Source: Bacteroidota bacterium (GTDB lineage Bacteria; Bacteroidota; Ignavibacteria; Tepidaquicellales; Tepidaquicellaceae). From it: DNA of 64,000 nt. The position numbers and the translations under genes were made by a program. The notes under the pieces were generated by a model that was not told the DNA's origin, made no database searches, and worked only from the letters and a program-made list of their open reading frames with translations. Positions 54,177 through 62,817 of this stretch are shown here, in pieces. The DNA lies in contig JAFDZP010000005.1 in the NCBI GenBank assembly GCA_018266835.1, positions 558,001 to 622,000 on the forward strand, in the 5' to 3' direction. Every line of letters begins with the position of its first letter. The stretch's first letter is position 1.

Positions 54177-55076
54177 ATGAAAATAGGATTTATAGGTCTT
54201 GGAAGAATGGGCGGCAACATGGTTGAGCGCCTCATTAAAGACGGTCATCAGATAGCAGCTTACAATCTCACAAGACCCGAGGTAGATGCAGCAATAAAAA
54301 ACGGAGCAGAAGGCGCAGACTCGGTTGAAGATTTAGTAAATAAATTGCCCGAAAGAAAAATTGTATGGCTTATGGTGCCTGCCGGAGTTCCAGTAGATTC
54401 TAATCTTGAAATATTATCTAAGCTATTAAAGAAAGATGACATTATAATTGATGGAGGCAATTCAAACTGGAAAGTCACTATGGCTCGAGGAAAAGTTCTC
54501 GCAAAACTTGGAATTCACTACATCGATTGCGGTACAAGCGGCGGAGTATGGGGATTACAAAACGGTTACAGTTTAATGACGGGCGGAAATAAAGAAGCTG
54601 TTGAATACACTTATCCTGTTTTCAAAAGTCTTGCTCCTGAAGGCGGCTATACTTATTGCGGGGAAAGCGGCGCAGGGCACTTTGTAAAAATGGTTCACAA
54701 TGGAATTGAATATGGAATGATGCAATCGTTTGCAGAAGGTTTTGAGATAATGGAAAAGTCCCCTTTTAATATTGATGTCGCTGCAGTAGCAAGCGGGTGG
54801 CAATACGGAAGTGTTGTACGTTCATGGCTGCTTGAGCTTGCAGTACTTGCATTCAAACAAGATCCGGGATTGGAGCAAATAAAAGGCTATGTTGAAGACA
54901 GCGGTGAAGGGAAATGGACTGTGGAAGCTGCAATGGAATTAAATGTCCCGGCACATGTTATTACTGCTTCCTTGTATACAAGATTCCAATCACGTCAGGA
55001 AGACTCATTTGCAATGAAAGTACTTGCAGCATTAAGAAATCAATTTGGCGGACACGCTGTTAAAAAGGAAGATTAA
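54177..55076 (+). CDS. gnd: 6-phosphogluconate dehydrogenase (decarboxylating), short form
   Basis: At 299 residues this is the short GndA/YqeC-like type rather than the ~470-residue dimeric enzyme. Features: cofactor motif GFIGLGRMGGNMVERL near the N-terminus, DGGNSNWK, CGTSGGVWGLQNGYSLMTGG, and the catalytic lysine in GAGHFVKMVHNGIEYGMMQ. It oxidises 6-phosphogluconate to ribulose 5-phosphate and CO2. Many short enzymes prefer NAD, but I cannot decide from sequence. It is first in the operon gnd-zwf-pgl, 15 bp before zwf. Confidence 0.95.
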   Translation: MKIGFIGLGRMGGNMVERLIKDGHQIAAYNLTRPEVDAAIKNGAEGADSVEDLVNKLPERKIVWLMVPAGVPVDSNLEILSKLLKKDDIIIDGGNSNWKVTMARGKVLAKLGIHYIDCGTSGGVWGLQNGYSLMTGGNKEAVEYTYPVFKSLAPEGGYTYCGESGAGHFVKMVHNGIEYGMMQSFAEGFEIMEKSPFNIDVAAVASGWQYGSVVRSWLLELAVLAFKQDPGLEQIKGYVEDSGEGKWTVEAAMELNVPAHVITASLYTRFQSRQEDSFAMKVLAALRNQFGGHAVKKED

Positions 55077-55091
55077 GAAGGAAGAACAAAA

Positions 55092-56618
55092 ATGAAAATG
55101 GAAAAACCAAAAGATTGTTTAATAGTAATATTCGGTGCATCCGGTGACCTTACGAAAAGGAAACTTATGCCATCTATATATGAATTATTTAAGCAAAATG
55201 TATTACCGGAAAATTTTATAATTCTTGGTGTTTCAAGAACAGATTTTACAGATGACACTTTTCGCGAAGCGATGAATGAAAGCATTAAAGAGTTTGTAAA
55301 AGATAATGTTAATGGCGACGTTCCAAAATTTCTGGAGAAGCTTCACTATATGTCAATTGATACTAAAACTTCACAAGACTATGGAAGATTGAAAGAAAGA
55401 ATTGATGAGCTAAACGAGAAACACTCATTAGACGGTAATTATATATTTTATCTCGCAACTCCCCCAAGCGCGTATGCAATGATTGCTCAAAGTCTGGGCG
55501 AATATAATTTACAGGACCAGTCAGTTGGATTCAGAAGGCTCGTAATAGAAAAGCCATTTGGATATGATTTGGATTCGGCCATTGAATTAAACAGCGAGCT
55601 TCATAAAATTTTCAAAGAAAATCAGATTTATAGAATTGACCACTATCTCGGTAAAGAGACTGTTCAGAATTTATTGGTCACAAGATTTTCAAACGGAATT
55701 TTTGAACCGCTGTGGAACAGAAGTTATGTTCATCATGTCGAAGTTACTTCAGCAGAAAGCATAGGAGTAGAAAACCGCGGAGGTTATTACGATAATGCAG
55801 GAGCGCTGAGAGATATGGTTCAGAATCATCTGCTTCAGGTAATGAGTTTCGTTGCCATGGAGCCGCCATCCTCTTTTGCTTCGGATGCGATTAGAAATGA
55901 GACATTAAAAGTTTATCAGTCACTAAGACCAATTAAGGAAGAGGAAGTAGATAAATATGTAATTCGCGGTCAGTATATGGCTTCAACAATAAGAGGCGAA
56001 CAGGTTAAGGGTTACAGGGAAGAAGTGGATGTGAATCCTGACTCAAGAACTGAGACATACATTGCAATGAAGTTCTATATAGATAACTGGCGTTGGGGCG
56101 GAATACCATTCTACATAAGAACCGGTAAGCGCCTTCCTACCAGAGTAACTGAAGTTGTTATTCATTTTAAACCTACCCCTCATGCCTTGTTTGGACAGAC
56201 AGATAATTGTGAAACATGTAATCAATTAATCATTCGTATTCAACCGGACGAAGGTATACTTTTGAAAATTAGTATGAAAGTCCCCGGAGGCGGTTTTGAT
56301 ATCAGAACAGTCAACATGGATTTCCATTATAAAGATTTAGGAAACGTTCATATACCCGATGCATACGAAAGATTGATTTATGACTGCATGATGGGAGATT
56401 CAACTTTATATTCACGCGGTGATGTTGTTGAAGCGGCTTGGAAATTTCTTGCTCCGATACAGAAGGCATGGAAGAATAATCAGGGCATTAAAATTTACGG
56501 ATACCCCGCAGGAACATGGGGACCGGATAATGCAGATGATTTAATTGAGGATAAAAATGTTACCTGGCGATATCCTTGCAGTAATCTTTCCGATGACGGC
56601 ACTTATTGTGAATTATAA
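55092..56618 (+). CDS. zwf: Glucose-6-phosphate 1-dehydrogenase
   Basis: The 508-residue enzyme is the first step of the oxidative pentose phosphate pathway. The NADP motif FGASGDLTKRKLMPSI is at residues ~11-26, EKPFGYD follows, and the active-site signature RIDHYLGKETVQNLL is at ~181-195 with the catalytic histidine. The usual length of the family is ~490. A second ATG three codons in (MKMEK) is an equally good start. It is sandwiched between gnd and pgl, with 8 bp to pgl. Confidence 0.97.
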   Translation: MKMEKPKDCLIVIFGASGDLTKRKLMPSIYELFKQNVLPENFIILGVSRTDFTDDTFREAMNESIKEFVKDNVNGDVPKFLEKLHYMSIDTKTSQDYGRLKERIDELNEKHSLDGNYIFYLATPPSAYAMIAQSLGEYNLQDQSVGFRRLVIEKPFGYDLDSAIELNSELHKIFKENQIYRIDHYLGKETVQNLLVTRFSNGIFEPLWNRSYVHHVEVTSAESIGVENRGGYYDNAGALRDMVQNHLLQVMSFVAMEPPSSFASDAIRNETLKVYQSLRPIKEEEVDKYVIRGQYMASTIRGEQVKGYREEVDVNPDSRTETYIAMKFYIDNWRWGGIPFYIRTGKRLPTRVTEVVIHFKPTPHALFGQTDNCETCNQLIIRIQPDEGILLKISMKVPGGGFDIRTVNMDFHYKDLGNVHIPDAYERLIYDCMMGDSTLYSRGDVVEAAWKFLAPIQKAWKNNQGIKIYGYPAGTWGPDNADDLIEDKNVTWRYPCSNLSDDGTYCEL

Positions 56619-56626
56619 AAACTAAA

Positions 56627-57349
56627 ATGAATCCGATTATTAAAATATTTAAAACGCCTGAGTTACTTGCAGAAGCGTTTGCAGATTTTATTGCTGATGA
56701 CATCAACTTAAAAGATAAATATTACATCTCTCTTTCAGGCGGCTCTACACCAAAAATTGTATTTAAAGTCTTAGCTGAGCGATATTCAGAAAAAGTTGAC
56801 TGGTCGAAAGTCCATTTCTTCTGGGGAGATGAGAGATGCGTACCTCCTGACTCAGATGAAAGTAACTACAAAATGACAAAAGATTTTCTATTGGATAAAA
56901 TAAATATTCCACCTGAAAATATACACAGAATCAGAGGAGAAGATGAACCCAATGAAGAAGCAAAAAGATATTCAGATGAAATTTTAAAAACAGTCCCGTT
57001 CAGAAGTAATTTGCCGTGCTTCGATTTTGTAATGCTGGGGTTAGGAGAGGACGGTCATACAGCATCAATTTTTCCGGGTAGACTAGATTTGTTTGAATCA
57101 GATAATATTTGTGAAGCGGTAAAGCAGCCGGTTACAAATCAGAATAGAATAACAATTACAGGAAGGATAATTAACAATTCTCAACAAGGGGCGTTTTTAG
57201 TAACGGGAAAAAATAAAGCGAACATAGCTGCAAAGATTTTACATGACGGCGTGCAATCGAATAATTATCCTGCATCATATGTTAAACTAAATACCGGAAT
57301 ACTTTACTGGTTTATGGATGTAGACAGTTCATCCCTGATTAGCTTATAA
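56627..57349 (+). CDS. pgl: 6-phosphogluconolactonase
   Basis: This 240-residue protein is of the DevB/SOL type in the NagB fold: SLSGGSTPKIVFKVLAE, HFFWGDERCVPPDSDESNYKM, FVMLGLGEDGHTASIFPG and the late RITITGRIINNSQQ. It hydrolyses 6-phosphogluconolactone between the steps of its two operon neighbours zwf and gnd. It completes the oxidative branch in one transcript. No terminator is evident directly after it. Confidence 0.95.
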   Translation: MNPIIKIFKTPELLAEAFADFIADDINLKDKYYISLSGGSTPKIVFKVLAERYSEKVDWSKVHFFWGDERCVPPDSDESNYKMTKDFLLDKINIPPENIHRIRGEDEPNEEAKRYSDEILKTVPFRSNLPCFDFVMLGLGEDGHTASIFPGRLDLFESDNICEAVKQPVTNQNRITITGRIINNSQQGAFLVTGKNKANIAAKILHDGVQSNNYPASYVKLNTGILYWFMDVDSSSLISL

Positions 57350-57369
57350 AAATAGTTTATAATAATTGC

Positions 57370-57468
57370 TTGATTTTATTAAAGTATTTTGAAATTAAAA
57401 TATTATTATTATCTTTAGTTTTTCTTGCACTCTCCTGCGCGAAATACGTTCAAAAATTTCCTAATTAA
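57370..57468 (+). CDS. Possible tiny lipoprotein or orphan signal sequence (32 aa)
   Basis: From a TTG at 57370 a short frame encodes a hydrophobic segment and a lipobox (KILLLSLVFLALSC, then AKYVQKFPN, stop 57466-57468). It resembles a minimal lipoprotein, or the leftover start of one. There is no good ribosome site. I report it only because the lipobox is clean. Confidence 0.25.
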   Translation: MILLKYFEIKILLLSLVFLALSCAKYVQKFPN

Positions 57469-57484
57469 TGAAATGTAAATACTT

Positions 57485-57925
57485 ATGGAAAAAAATCATT
57501 ATGAAATTTTATTGGTCGAAGACAACCCGACTGATGCTGAGCTAACCATACGCGCTCTTAACAAATATAATCTTGGCAATAATTTAATTCATCTGAAAGA
57601 CGGAGCTGAAGCGCTCGACTTTATCTTTGCTAAAGGAAGTTATGTAAACGGGACTGTAAAAAACGGACTAAAGGTTATTTTACTGGACCTTAAAATGCCT
57701 AAAGTTGACGGACTTGAAGTATTGCGGCAAATCAAATCAGATGAACGAACTAAGTCCATTCCGGTGATAATAATGACTTCATCCAAAGAAGATCAGGATA
57801 TTATCACAAGCTACAAAAACGGCGTAAACAGCTATGTTGTGAAGCCGGTTGACTTCGATCAGTTTGCAAAAGCCGTCGCAGACCTGGGTTTATACTGGCT
57901 TCTAATTAACCAACCTCCAAAATAA
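57485..57925 (+). CDS. Single-domain response regulator, Rcp1-like
   Basis: The 146-residue protein starts [26 protein letters not shown], the opening of the Rcp1/CheY-like subgroup that partners with phytochrome-type or PAS kinases. The phospho-acceptor is D68 ([13 protein letters not shown]). TSSKEDQDI and VKPVDFDQF with the conserved lysine follow. There is no output domain and no kinase gene next to it, so its partner is elsewhere. Confidence 0.92.
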   Translation: MEKNHYEILLVEDNPTDAELTIRALNKYNLGNNLIHLKDGAEALDFIFAKGSYVNGTVKNGLKVILLDLKMPKVDGLEVLRQIKSDERTKSIPVIIMTSSKEDQDIITSYKNGVNSYVVKPVDFDQFAKAVADLGLYWLLINQPPK

Positions 57926-58059
57926 TTGCAGCGATTTCTCAAATTAATCTACTAAATAATTCTGTATTTATTTTCTTATCTAAACTAAGTCTAAATAAAT
58001 ATATTGCAAAAATTCGTTATTATTTGTAATTTACGATACACTTTAAAAAAAATATTTCA

Positions 58060-58449
58060 ATGGAAAGTTTAGTAGAAGAAGTAAAAATCCGCGGTGAAAA
58101 GCTCGGGCAAAGCAACGATATCGGTAAAAAATTTGTTGCCATAAATTACATTACTTGCAAAGAAGATTACAAAGAACGATTCGAACAGTTGTTTTCAACA
58201 CGAGCAAAGGCAATTGATACAATGCCGGGATTTCTTGAAATGGAAGTTCTGAAACCAATGGGGAATGGTAACGTTTATTTAATTGTTAGCCATTGGGATA
58301 ATGCTGATGCATTCAAAAACTGGACTAAGTCACCTGAGTTTATAGAAGGACATAAACGTGGATTTGAAGACATCAAAAAATATAAAGAAGAAGGAAAAGA
58401 ACCACCTATGACTTCTGATTTTAAAACTTATGAAGTAATGTGTAATTAA
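58060..58449 (+). CDS. Antibiotic-biosynthesis-monooxygenase-fold protein (ABM/HmoB-like)
   Basis: The 129-residue protein has a ferredoxin-like ABM domain: FVAINYITCKEDYKERFEQLFSTRAKAIDTMPGFLEMEVLKP and YLIVSHWDNADAFKNWTKSPEFIEGHKRGFEDI. The second matches the WxSxxAFxxWxxSxxFxxAH pattern of heme-degrading IsdG/HmoB-type proteins. Heme turnover is possible but unproven; the family also includes other small oxygenases. It appears monocistronic. Confidence 0.82.
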   Translation: MESLVEEVKIRGEKLGQSNDIGKKFVAINYITCKEDYKERFEQLFSTRAKAIDTMPGFLEMEVLKPMGNGNVYLIVSHWDNADAFKNWTKSPEFIEGHKRGFEDIKKYKEEGKEPPMTSDFKTYEVMCN

Positions 58450-58484
58450 AATTTTAAAAGATAACTGTTATATTTTTACCGGGC

Positions 58485-58610
58485 ATGGGCAAAGATACAT
58501 TTCTAAGTTGGTTAAAAAAACTTGGAGTAGCGGGATTTCTGTTTTTCCTTATTAAAGGATTATTATGGCTGCTTATTCCTGCATTGATTGCATATTACGC
58601 TTCAAAATAA
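58485..58610 (+). CDS. Tiny membrane protein (41 aa)
   Basis: ATG 58485, 41 codons: MGKDTFLSWLKKLGVAGFLF then a second hydrophobic run (LLWLLIPALIAYYASK). An amphipathic or basic start followed by one long or two short membrane helices fits a small FCB inner-membrane protein. The codon pattern is clean and the gene sits 35 bp after the ABM gene. Function unknown. Confidence 0.55.
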   Translation: MGKDTFLSWLKKLGVAGFLFFLIKGLLWLLIPALIAYYASK

Positions 58611-58640
58611 ATTCACACTTCCCTCTTTACAAATTCAACA

Positions 58641-59258
58641 TTACTTTATCAATTTATTAAACTGCTTCAGAAAATTTTTATGAGTAGTGTAATGAATTGT
58701 ATTAAATTTTAATTTATCCGCTGATACAATGTAAGGCTTTATATCATCTATGAAGACTGTCTCCTGCGGATTTATTCTATATCTCTTTACCATATCGGTA
58801 AAAATTTTCTTTTCAGGTTTCAGCGCATTTACTTTATATGAAAGAATTTTATTCTTTATAAGATTTATCGAAGGAAAATTCTTAAGTATAAAATTAAAGT
58901 GAGATGAATCAGTATTCGAAAGAAGAAACACTTTGTATCTTCTTTCATCAATGAGATTTTCAAGCAGCTTTATCATAGGTTTATTTTCCCAGAATACATC
59001 GCTGTACAAATATATAAAATCGTTATAGCCCGTCTTGATATTGAATTTTTTCTTGACCGCTTTGAAGAAATCTTTGCCTGTAATTCTGCCTTTGCCAAGC
59101 TTTACATCAAGCTTTTTCTCTATGATAAACTTTTTTAGTTTATTGGCATTCAATCCCTTTTCAATATTTGCAAGACCATCATAAAAATATCCATGGTCGA
59201 AAAATATCAAAGTATTTCCAAGATCGAAAATAATATTTTTAATCTTTGGAGTTTCCAA
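58641..59258 (-). CDS. HAD-superfamily hydrolase (subfamily IA)
   Basis: The 205-residue protein has motif I FDLGNTL (the nucleophile Asp, with Gly at the second acidic position, as in many HAD-IA proteins), motif II LLSNT, motif III lysine in NALKPEKKIF, and motif IV VFIDDIKPYI. A helical cap lies between motifs I and II. The substrate is probably a small phosphorylated metabolite. It is convergent with the tiny membrane protein and lies 51 bp from gpmA, possibly cotranscribed. Confidence 0.88.
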   Translation of the reverse strand: METPKIKNIIFDLGNTLIFFDHGYFYDGLANIEKGLNANKLKKFIIEKKLDVKLGKGRITGKDFFKAVKKKFNIKTGYNDFIYLYSDVFWENKPMIKLLENLIDERRYKVFLLSNTDSSHFNFILKNFPSINLIKNKILSYKVNALKPEKKIFTDMVKRYRINPQETVFIDDIKPYIVSADKLKFNTIHYTTHKNFLKQFNKLIK

Positions 59259-59309
59259 AGAATGCGGATTAAGTTTCGCTGAAGATTTCAGCAGGAATAT
59301 TTTCCTTTT

Positions 59310-59915
59310 TTACAGGTAAACTACTTCCAGTACATTAAGATTTTTATCTAAAGTATATAGTCTGGGAGTACCTGTCGGAATTTCATATTCAAGGATTTGC
59401 GCAGGAGTCATCTTTTCTAGATACATTATCAATGCTCTCAAACTGTTGCCGTGAGCAACAACCAATACATCTTTTCCTTCTTTAAGCAGCGGTTCAATTT
59501 TTTCGTGGTAGTACGGCAGAACTCTTTCAGCAGTCTGCTTCAGAGCTTCACCGTTAGGAGGACAAATATCATAACTTCTTCTCCATATTTTTACCTGGTC
59601 TTCGCCGAACTTAGCGCGGCACTCATCTTTATTCATTCCCTGAAGGTCGCCATACATTCTTTCATTTAAAGCTTTATCTTTTACAACGGGTGTTACCTTT
59701 TTTTTATTGTGTTCAAGAATTATTGAAAGAGTTCTTTGTGCTCTTGTTAAAGCAGATGTAAAGGCTATATCAAATTCAAAATTCGCCAGTTTCTTTCCTG
59801 AATCTGCTGCCTCTTCCTCGCCCTTTGGTGAGAGGTCAACATCAATCCAGCCTGTAAATTTATTTTCAAGATTCCATAATGATTGCCCGTGACGTACTAA
59901 AACTAAATTTGGCAT
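59310..59915 (-). CDS. gpmA: 2,3-bisphosphoglycerate-dependent phosphoglycerate mutase
   Basis: The 201-residue enzyme starts PNLVLVRHGQSLWNLENKFTGW with the phospho-histidine H9. LTRAQRTLSIIL, LNERMYGDLQGMNK (catalytic Glu) and the second histidine in VLVVAHGNSLRALIMYLE follow. It interconverts 3- and 2-phosphoglycerate in glycolysis. It is ~45 residues shorter than E. coli GpmA, a compact form seen in several phyla. Confidence 0.94.
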   Translation of the reverse strand: MPNLVLVRHGQSLWNLENKFTGWIDVDLSPKGEEEAADSGKKLANFEFDIAFTSALTRAQRTLSIILEHNKKKVTPVVKDKALNERMYGDLQGMNKDECRAKFGEDQVKIWRRSYDICPPNGEALKQTAERVLPYYHEKIEPLLKEGKDVLVVAHGNSLRALIMYLEKMTPAQILEYEIPTGTPRLYTLDKNLNVLEVVYL

Positions 59916-59942
59916 AAATTTTAAATTATAATGTTGGGGTAA

Positions 59943-60494
59943 TTAACTTTTCCATTTTATTGAGCATCCCATTGAAGGAACCTGCTCAAGCTTTGAAATA
60001 TTTTGTTTATCTAAAAGTAAATCTGTTACAATTTCTAAATCCTTATGAGTAACATTGTTCTCATCTTTCCAGTTATTATCAAGTCTTCCTCTGTACTTTA
60101 ATTCACGATTGCTATCGTATAAATAAATATCGGGGGTGCAGACTGCTTCATACGCTCTTGCTGTATCCTGAGTTTCATCTATGAGATAAGGAAAATTCAT
60201 TTTATGCTCGGAGTGAAACTTGACCATATTTTCGAATGAATCCTGCGGGTAAGTCTGTACATCATTGGGATTAATTGCTAAAAGCTGTACACTTCTATCT
60301 TTATACTTCTCCTGAAATTTTACAAATCTTTCAATCACTGCCTTCACGTAAGGGCAATGGTTGCACATAAAAATTATTATTAAAATTTCTTTATCCTTAA
60401 AATCTTCAAGAGAATAATAATGATTATCGGTTCCCTGTAAATTAAAATTTACTGCAGGAGTATTAAGGTTATGCTGTGTACTTTGAAGAAGCAA
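59943..60494 (-). CDS. Thioredoxin-fold redoxin (AhpC/TSA-like)
   Basis: The 183-residue protein has the fold of thioredoxin-like redoxins: VNFNLQGTDNHYYSLEDFKDKEILIIIFMCNHCPYVKAVIERF, with a C-N-H-C active site, and YLIDETQDTARAYEAVCTPDIYLYD with the cis-Pro loop. This subgroup (CNHCPYV) is common in environmental bacteria and is often annotated as alkyl hydroperoxide reductase; its true substrate is unknown. There is no signal peptide. It stands 27 bp upstream of gpmA. Confidence 0.88.
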   Translation of the reverse strand: MLLQSTQHNLNTPAVNFNLQGTDNHYYSLEDFKDKEILIIIFMCNHCPYVKAVIERFVKFQEKYKDRSVQLLAINPNDVQTYPQDSFENMVKFHSEHKMNFPYLIDETQDTARAYEAVCTPDIYLYDSNRELKYRGRLDNNWKDENNVTHKDLEIVTDLLLDKQNISKLEQVPSMGCSIKWKS

Positions 60495-60516
60495 TTTTAC
60501 CGGGATTTGAATTTAA

Positions 60517-61014
60517 TTAATAATCTTCTTCGTCGTCATCGTCATCCATTTCCGGATGAAAATCTTCATAGATAAAACTTATGTGAGCATTTTTATTTTT
60601 CTTATCTTCCTCTATCGCTTCCTTAAAGATTTCCTCTACAATAAAACGATACTTTTCAGATACAGGATAATCGTTATGGAAGTGTACTATAATATTATGC
60701 TCGTCTAAAAGAAGTATCAGCTTTTTGTATTCATCAGCCAGTGCATCTTTTTTAATATCTGATAATTTTTTGAATTTCGGAGAGCCGATTTTCTGAAAGA
60801 CGCTTACAACTTTTGCGTTGGTGTGTTCGCTTTCAAATTTCTTTACCTCATTTATAAATTCAGGATTATCTTCATCGTCAACGGATTCTATGAAATCATC
60901 TTCGATGACTTCATCTTCATCCATAATAGAATCTTCAGTCAGCCCGAGATCTTCTTTGAGAGAATCTTTTTCCTTTTTACCGTTATTTTTTTCTTTTGGT
61001 TTTCGTTCAGACAT
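60517..61014 (-). CDS. Acidic protein with a conserved C-terminal domain, unknown (165 aa)
   Basis: The N-terminal ~60 residues are low-complexity and charged (MSERKPKEKNNGKKEKDS, then EDEVIEDDFIESVDDED). A compact domain follows (VSVFQKIGSPKFKKLSDIKKD ... LLDEHNIIVHFHNDYPVSEKYRFIVEEIF), then a short acidic tail (MDDDDDEEDY). I do not recognise the domain. Its HNIIVHFHNDY phrase is probably the conserved core. It is 22 bp from the redoxin gene, so cotranscription is likely. Confidence 0.7.
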   Translation of the reverse strand: MSERKPKEKNNGKKEKDSLKEDLGLTEDSIMDEDEVIEDDFIESVDDEDNPEFINEVKKFESEHTNAKVVSVFQKIGSPKFKKLSDIKKDALADEYKKLILLLDEHNIIVHFHNDYPVSEKYRFIVEEIFKEAIEEDKKNKNAHISFIYEDFHPEMDDDDDEEDY

Positions 61015-61096
61015 TTTGTAGTTATATTATCTTGTATTATGCAATTAATGAGTTTATATATTTTTTTTCAAGTCAAGTTTTTGTTAATCATTACAT

Positions 61097-61894
61097 TTAC
61101 CCTATAATATTTTTAAAATAAGTCAAGTAAATAAATATTAAAGGAGTAACAAATATCAGGCTGTCAAATCTATCCAGAACACCGCCATGTCCCGGAATTA
61201 TATGTGAAGAATCTTTTACGTTGAGTTTTCTTTTAAACAAAGACTCGAACAAATCCCCTATCTGGGAAAAAATCCCTATGATAAATCCCATCACAACTGC
61301 GTCCATTAAAGTAAGCTTTCCATTGCTGAAATAATAGAACAAATAAGAAGCAATGAGAGTAAATATCAAACCTGTTACTGAGCCTTCCCATGTTTTCTTG
61401 GGACTTATTTCTGAAAGCTTATGCTTGCCGAGAAATTTTCCTCCAAAGAATGCCATGCTGTCGCAGGTCCATATCAGTATAAAAATATAAATAATATAAT
61501 TAAACTGCTCTAAATAAATTATTTTATTTAAAAGCAAAAATGAGACTGCAATATAAAATAATCCGAAAACCGATACTAATGAGTTAAGTGGATTCGGCTG
61601 TTTTTTTCTGAAAATTTCTGCCGAGCAAATCATTGTAATGCCGGCTAAAATTATTCCTGCTTCAACACCATAACCCATGTAACCGGTAATTAATAAGACA
61701 ACTGATAATATTATCGGGAATACTTTGAAAGGATGCAAATCAATCGATTTGAACATTGTGTAAAACTCCCATAAGGCAATACCCGAAAGAATAATAGAAA
61801 GAACGAGAAAATAAACACCGCCTTTGAAAATTAAAAAAAGAAATAATGGTATTCCTATTACGCCAACTAATATTCTTGTGGCAGTATTGCTCAT
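61097..61894 (-). CDS. cdsA: Phosphatidate cytidylyltransferase
   Basis: The 265-residue protein has about seven membrane helices and the C-terminal CDP-diglyceride synthase signature (SPKKTWEGSVTGL, then IPGHGGVLDRFDSLIFVTP). It makes CDP-diacylglycerol, the branch point of phospholipid synthesis, in the inner membrane. The start overlaps the CPBP protease stop by 4 bp, so the two are translationally coupled. Confidence 0.95.
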   Translation of the reverse strand: MSNTATRILVGVIGIPLFLFLIFKGGVYFLVLSIILSGIALWEFYTMFKSIDLHPFKVFPIILSVVLLITGYMGYGVEAGIILAGITMICSAEIFRKKQPNPLNSLVSVFGLFYIAVSFLLLNKIIYLEQFNYIIYIFILIWTCDSMAFFGGKFLGKHKLSEISPKKTWEGSVTGLIFTLIASYLFYYFSNGKLTLMDAVVMGFIIGIFSQIGDLFESLFKRKLNVKDSSHIIPGHGGVLDRFDSLIFVTPLIFIYLTYFKNIIG

Positions 61895-62817
61895 ATTACA
61901 GGGGTATTAATTTCTAAAAGATTTTTAGTAACAGAATTCTTTTTTATCATCAATACAATTCCTGTAAATATTAATAAAGAAACTATTCCCATTATAACAA
62001 CCTGCATTATTTCGTCCTGAGGAATTTCTTTACTTATAAATTCTTCTTTGCCGTAAAAATAAACTGCAGCAGTTGATATAAAATTATTTATGAAGTGGCA
62101 AACTATAGCTGTGAAAATACTTCCGCTGTGATAAACCGTGAACGATAAATAAATTCCAAGTATTGCCAGCGGTATTATATTAAACGGATGAAAATGGAAT
62201 AGCGCAAAAAGTAATCCTGAGAAAAAAATTGCAGCAGTTCTTTTGCTGACTTTTTCAAAATTTGAGAGAACAAATCCCCTGAATAAAAACTCTTCGCATA
62301 TAGCAGGAGTAACGGCTATTACCAGAACAATCACTAGAAATTCAACGAATGAATATGCAGTGACTAATCGTAATGTAGAAGCTTCAAGCAAATCAAAAAG
62401 GTCTTTCATCTGCTTCAACACATCCTGACCGAACGGCAGAGAAAAAATAATTTTGTTCTGGTAGTACATATACAATTGAAGGAACGGCTGCACAACAAAT
62501 ATTCCGACAATGCTTAATGCGAATACGGAAATTTTCGGAGCCTTAAGTCTGAACGAAATTTTTACATTATCACCCTGCAGATACGATAGCATAACAGCAG
62601 GAAAAAGAATGAACATGAACTGAGCAAAGGAAATAATGATACGGGTTAAAGTAAGCTTTCCTGTGGTGGAAGAAAAATCCTCCCCTGTTGCCATGAACTG
62701 AATTAATCCACCGATTATCTGATATAAAAAAAATACGACAACTAATCCCAGAAATACATAAACAACGGGATTAATATTTTTAAACGGAGCTGTATGTGTG
62801 GTCTTATTTTCTTCCAA
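61891..62817 (-). CDS. CPBP-family intramembrane glutamic endopeptidase (CAAX-type)
   Basis: The 308-residue protein has about eight membrane helices and the Abi/CPBP motifs: EE(175-176)FLFRG, ALFHFHPFN with a catalytic His, and CHFINNF. In bacteria such proteins are associated with bacteriocin self-immunity or protein processing; the substrate here is unknown. It is the first gene of a two-gene unit with cdsA. Confidence 0.92.
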   Translation of the reverse strand: MEENKTTHTAPFKNINPVVYVFLGLVVVFFLYQIIGGLIQFMATGEDFSSTTGKLTLTRIIISFAQFMFILFPAVMLSYLQGDNVKISFRLKAPKISVFALSIVGIFVVQPFLQLYMYYQNKIIFSLPFGQDVLKQMKDLFDLLEASTLRLVTAYSFVEFLVIVLVIAVTPAICEEFLFRGFVLSNFEKVSKRTAAIFFSGLLFALFHFHPFNIIPLAILGIYLSFTVYHSGSIFTAIVCHFINNFISTAAVYFYGKEEFISKEIPQDEIMQVVIMGIVSLLIFTGIVLMIKKNSVTKNLLEINTPVI

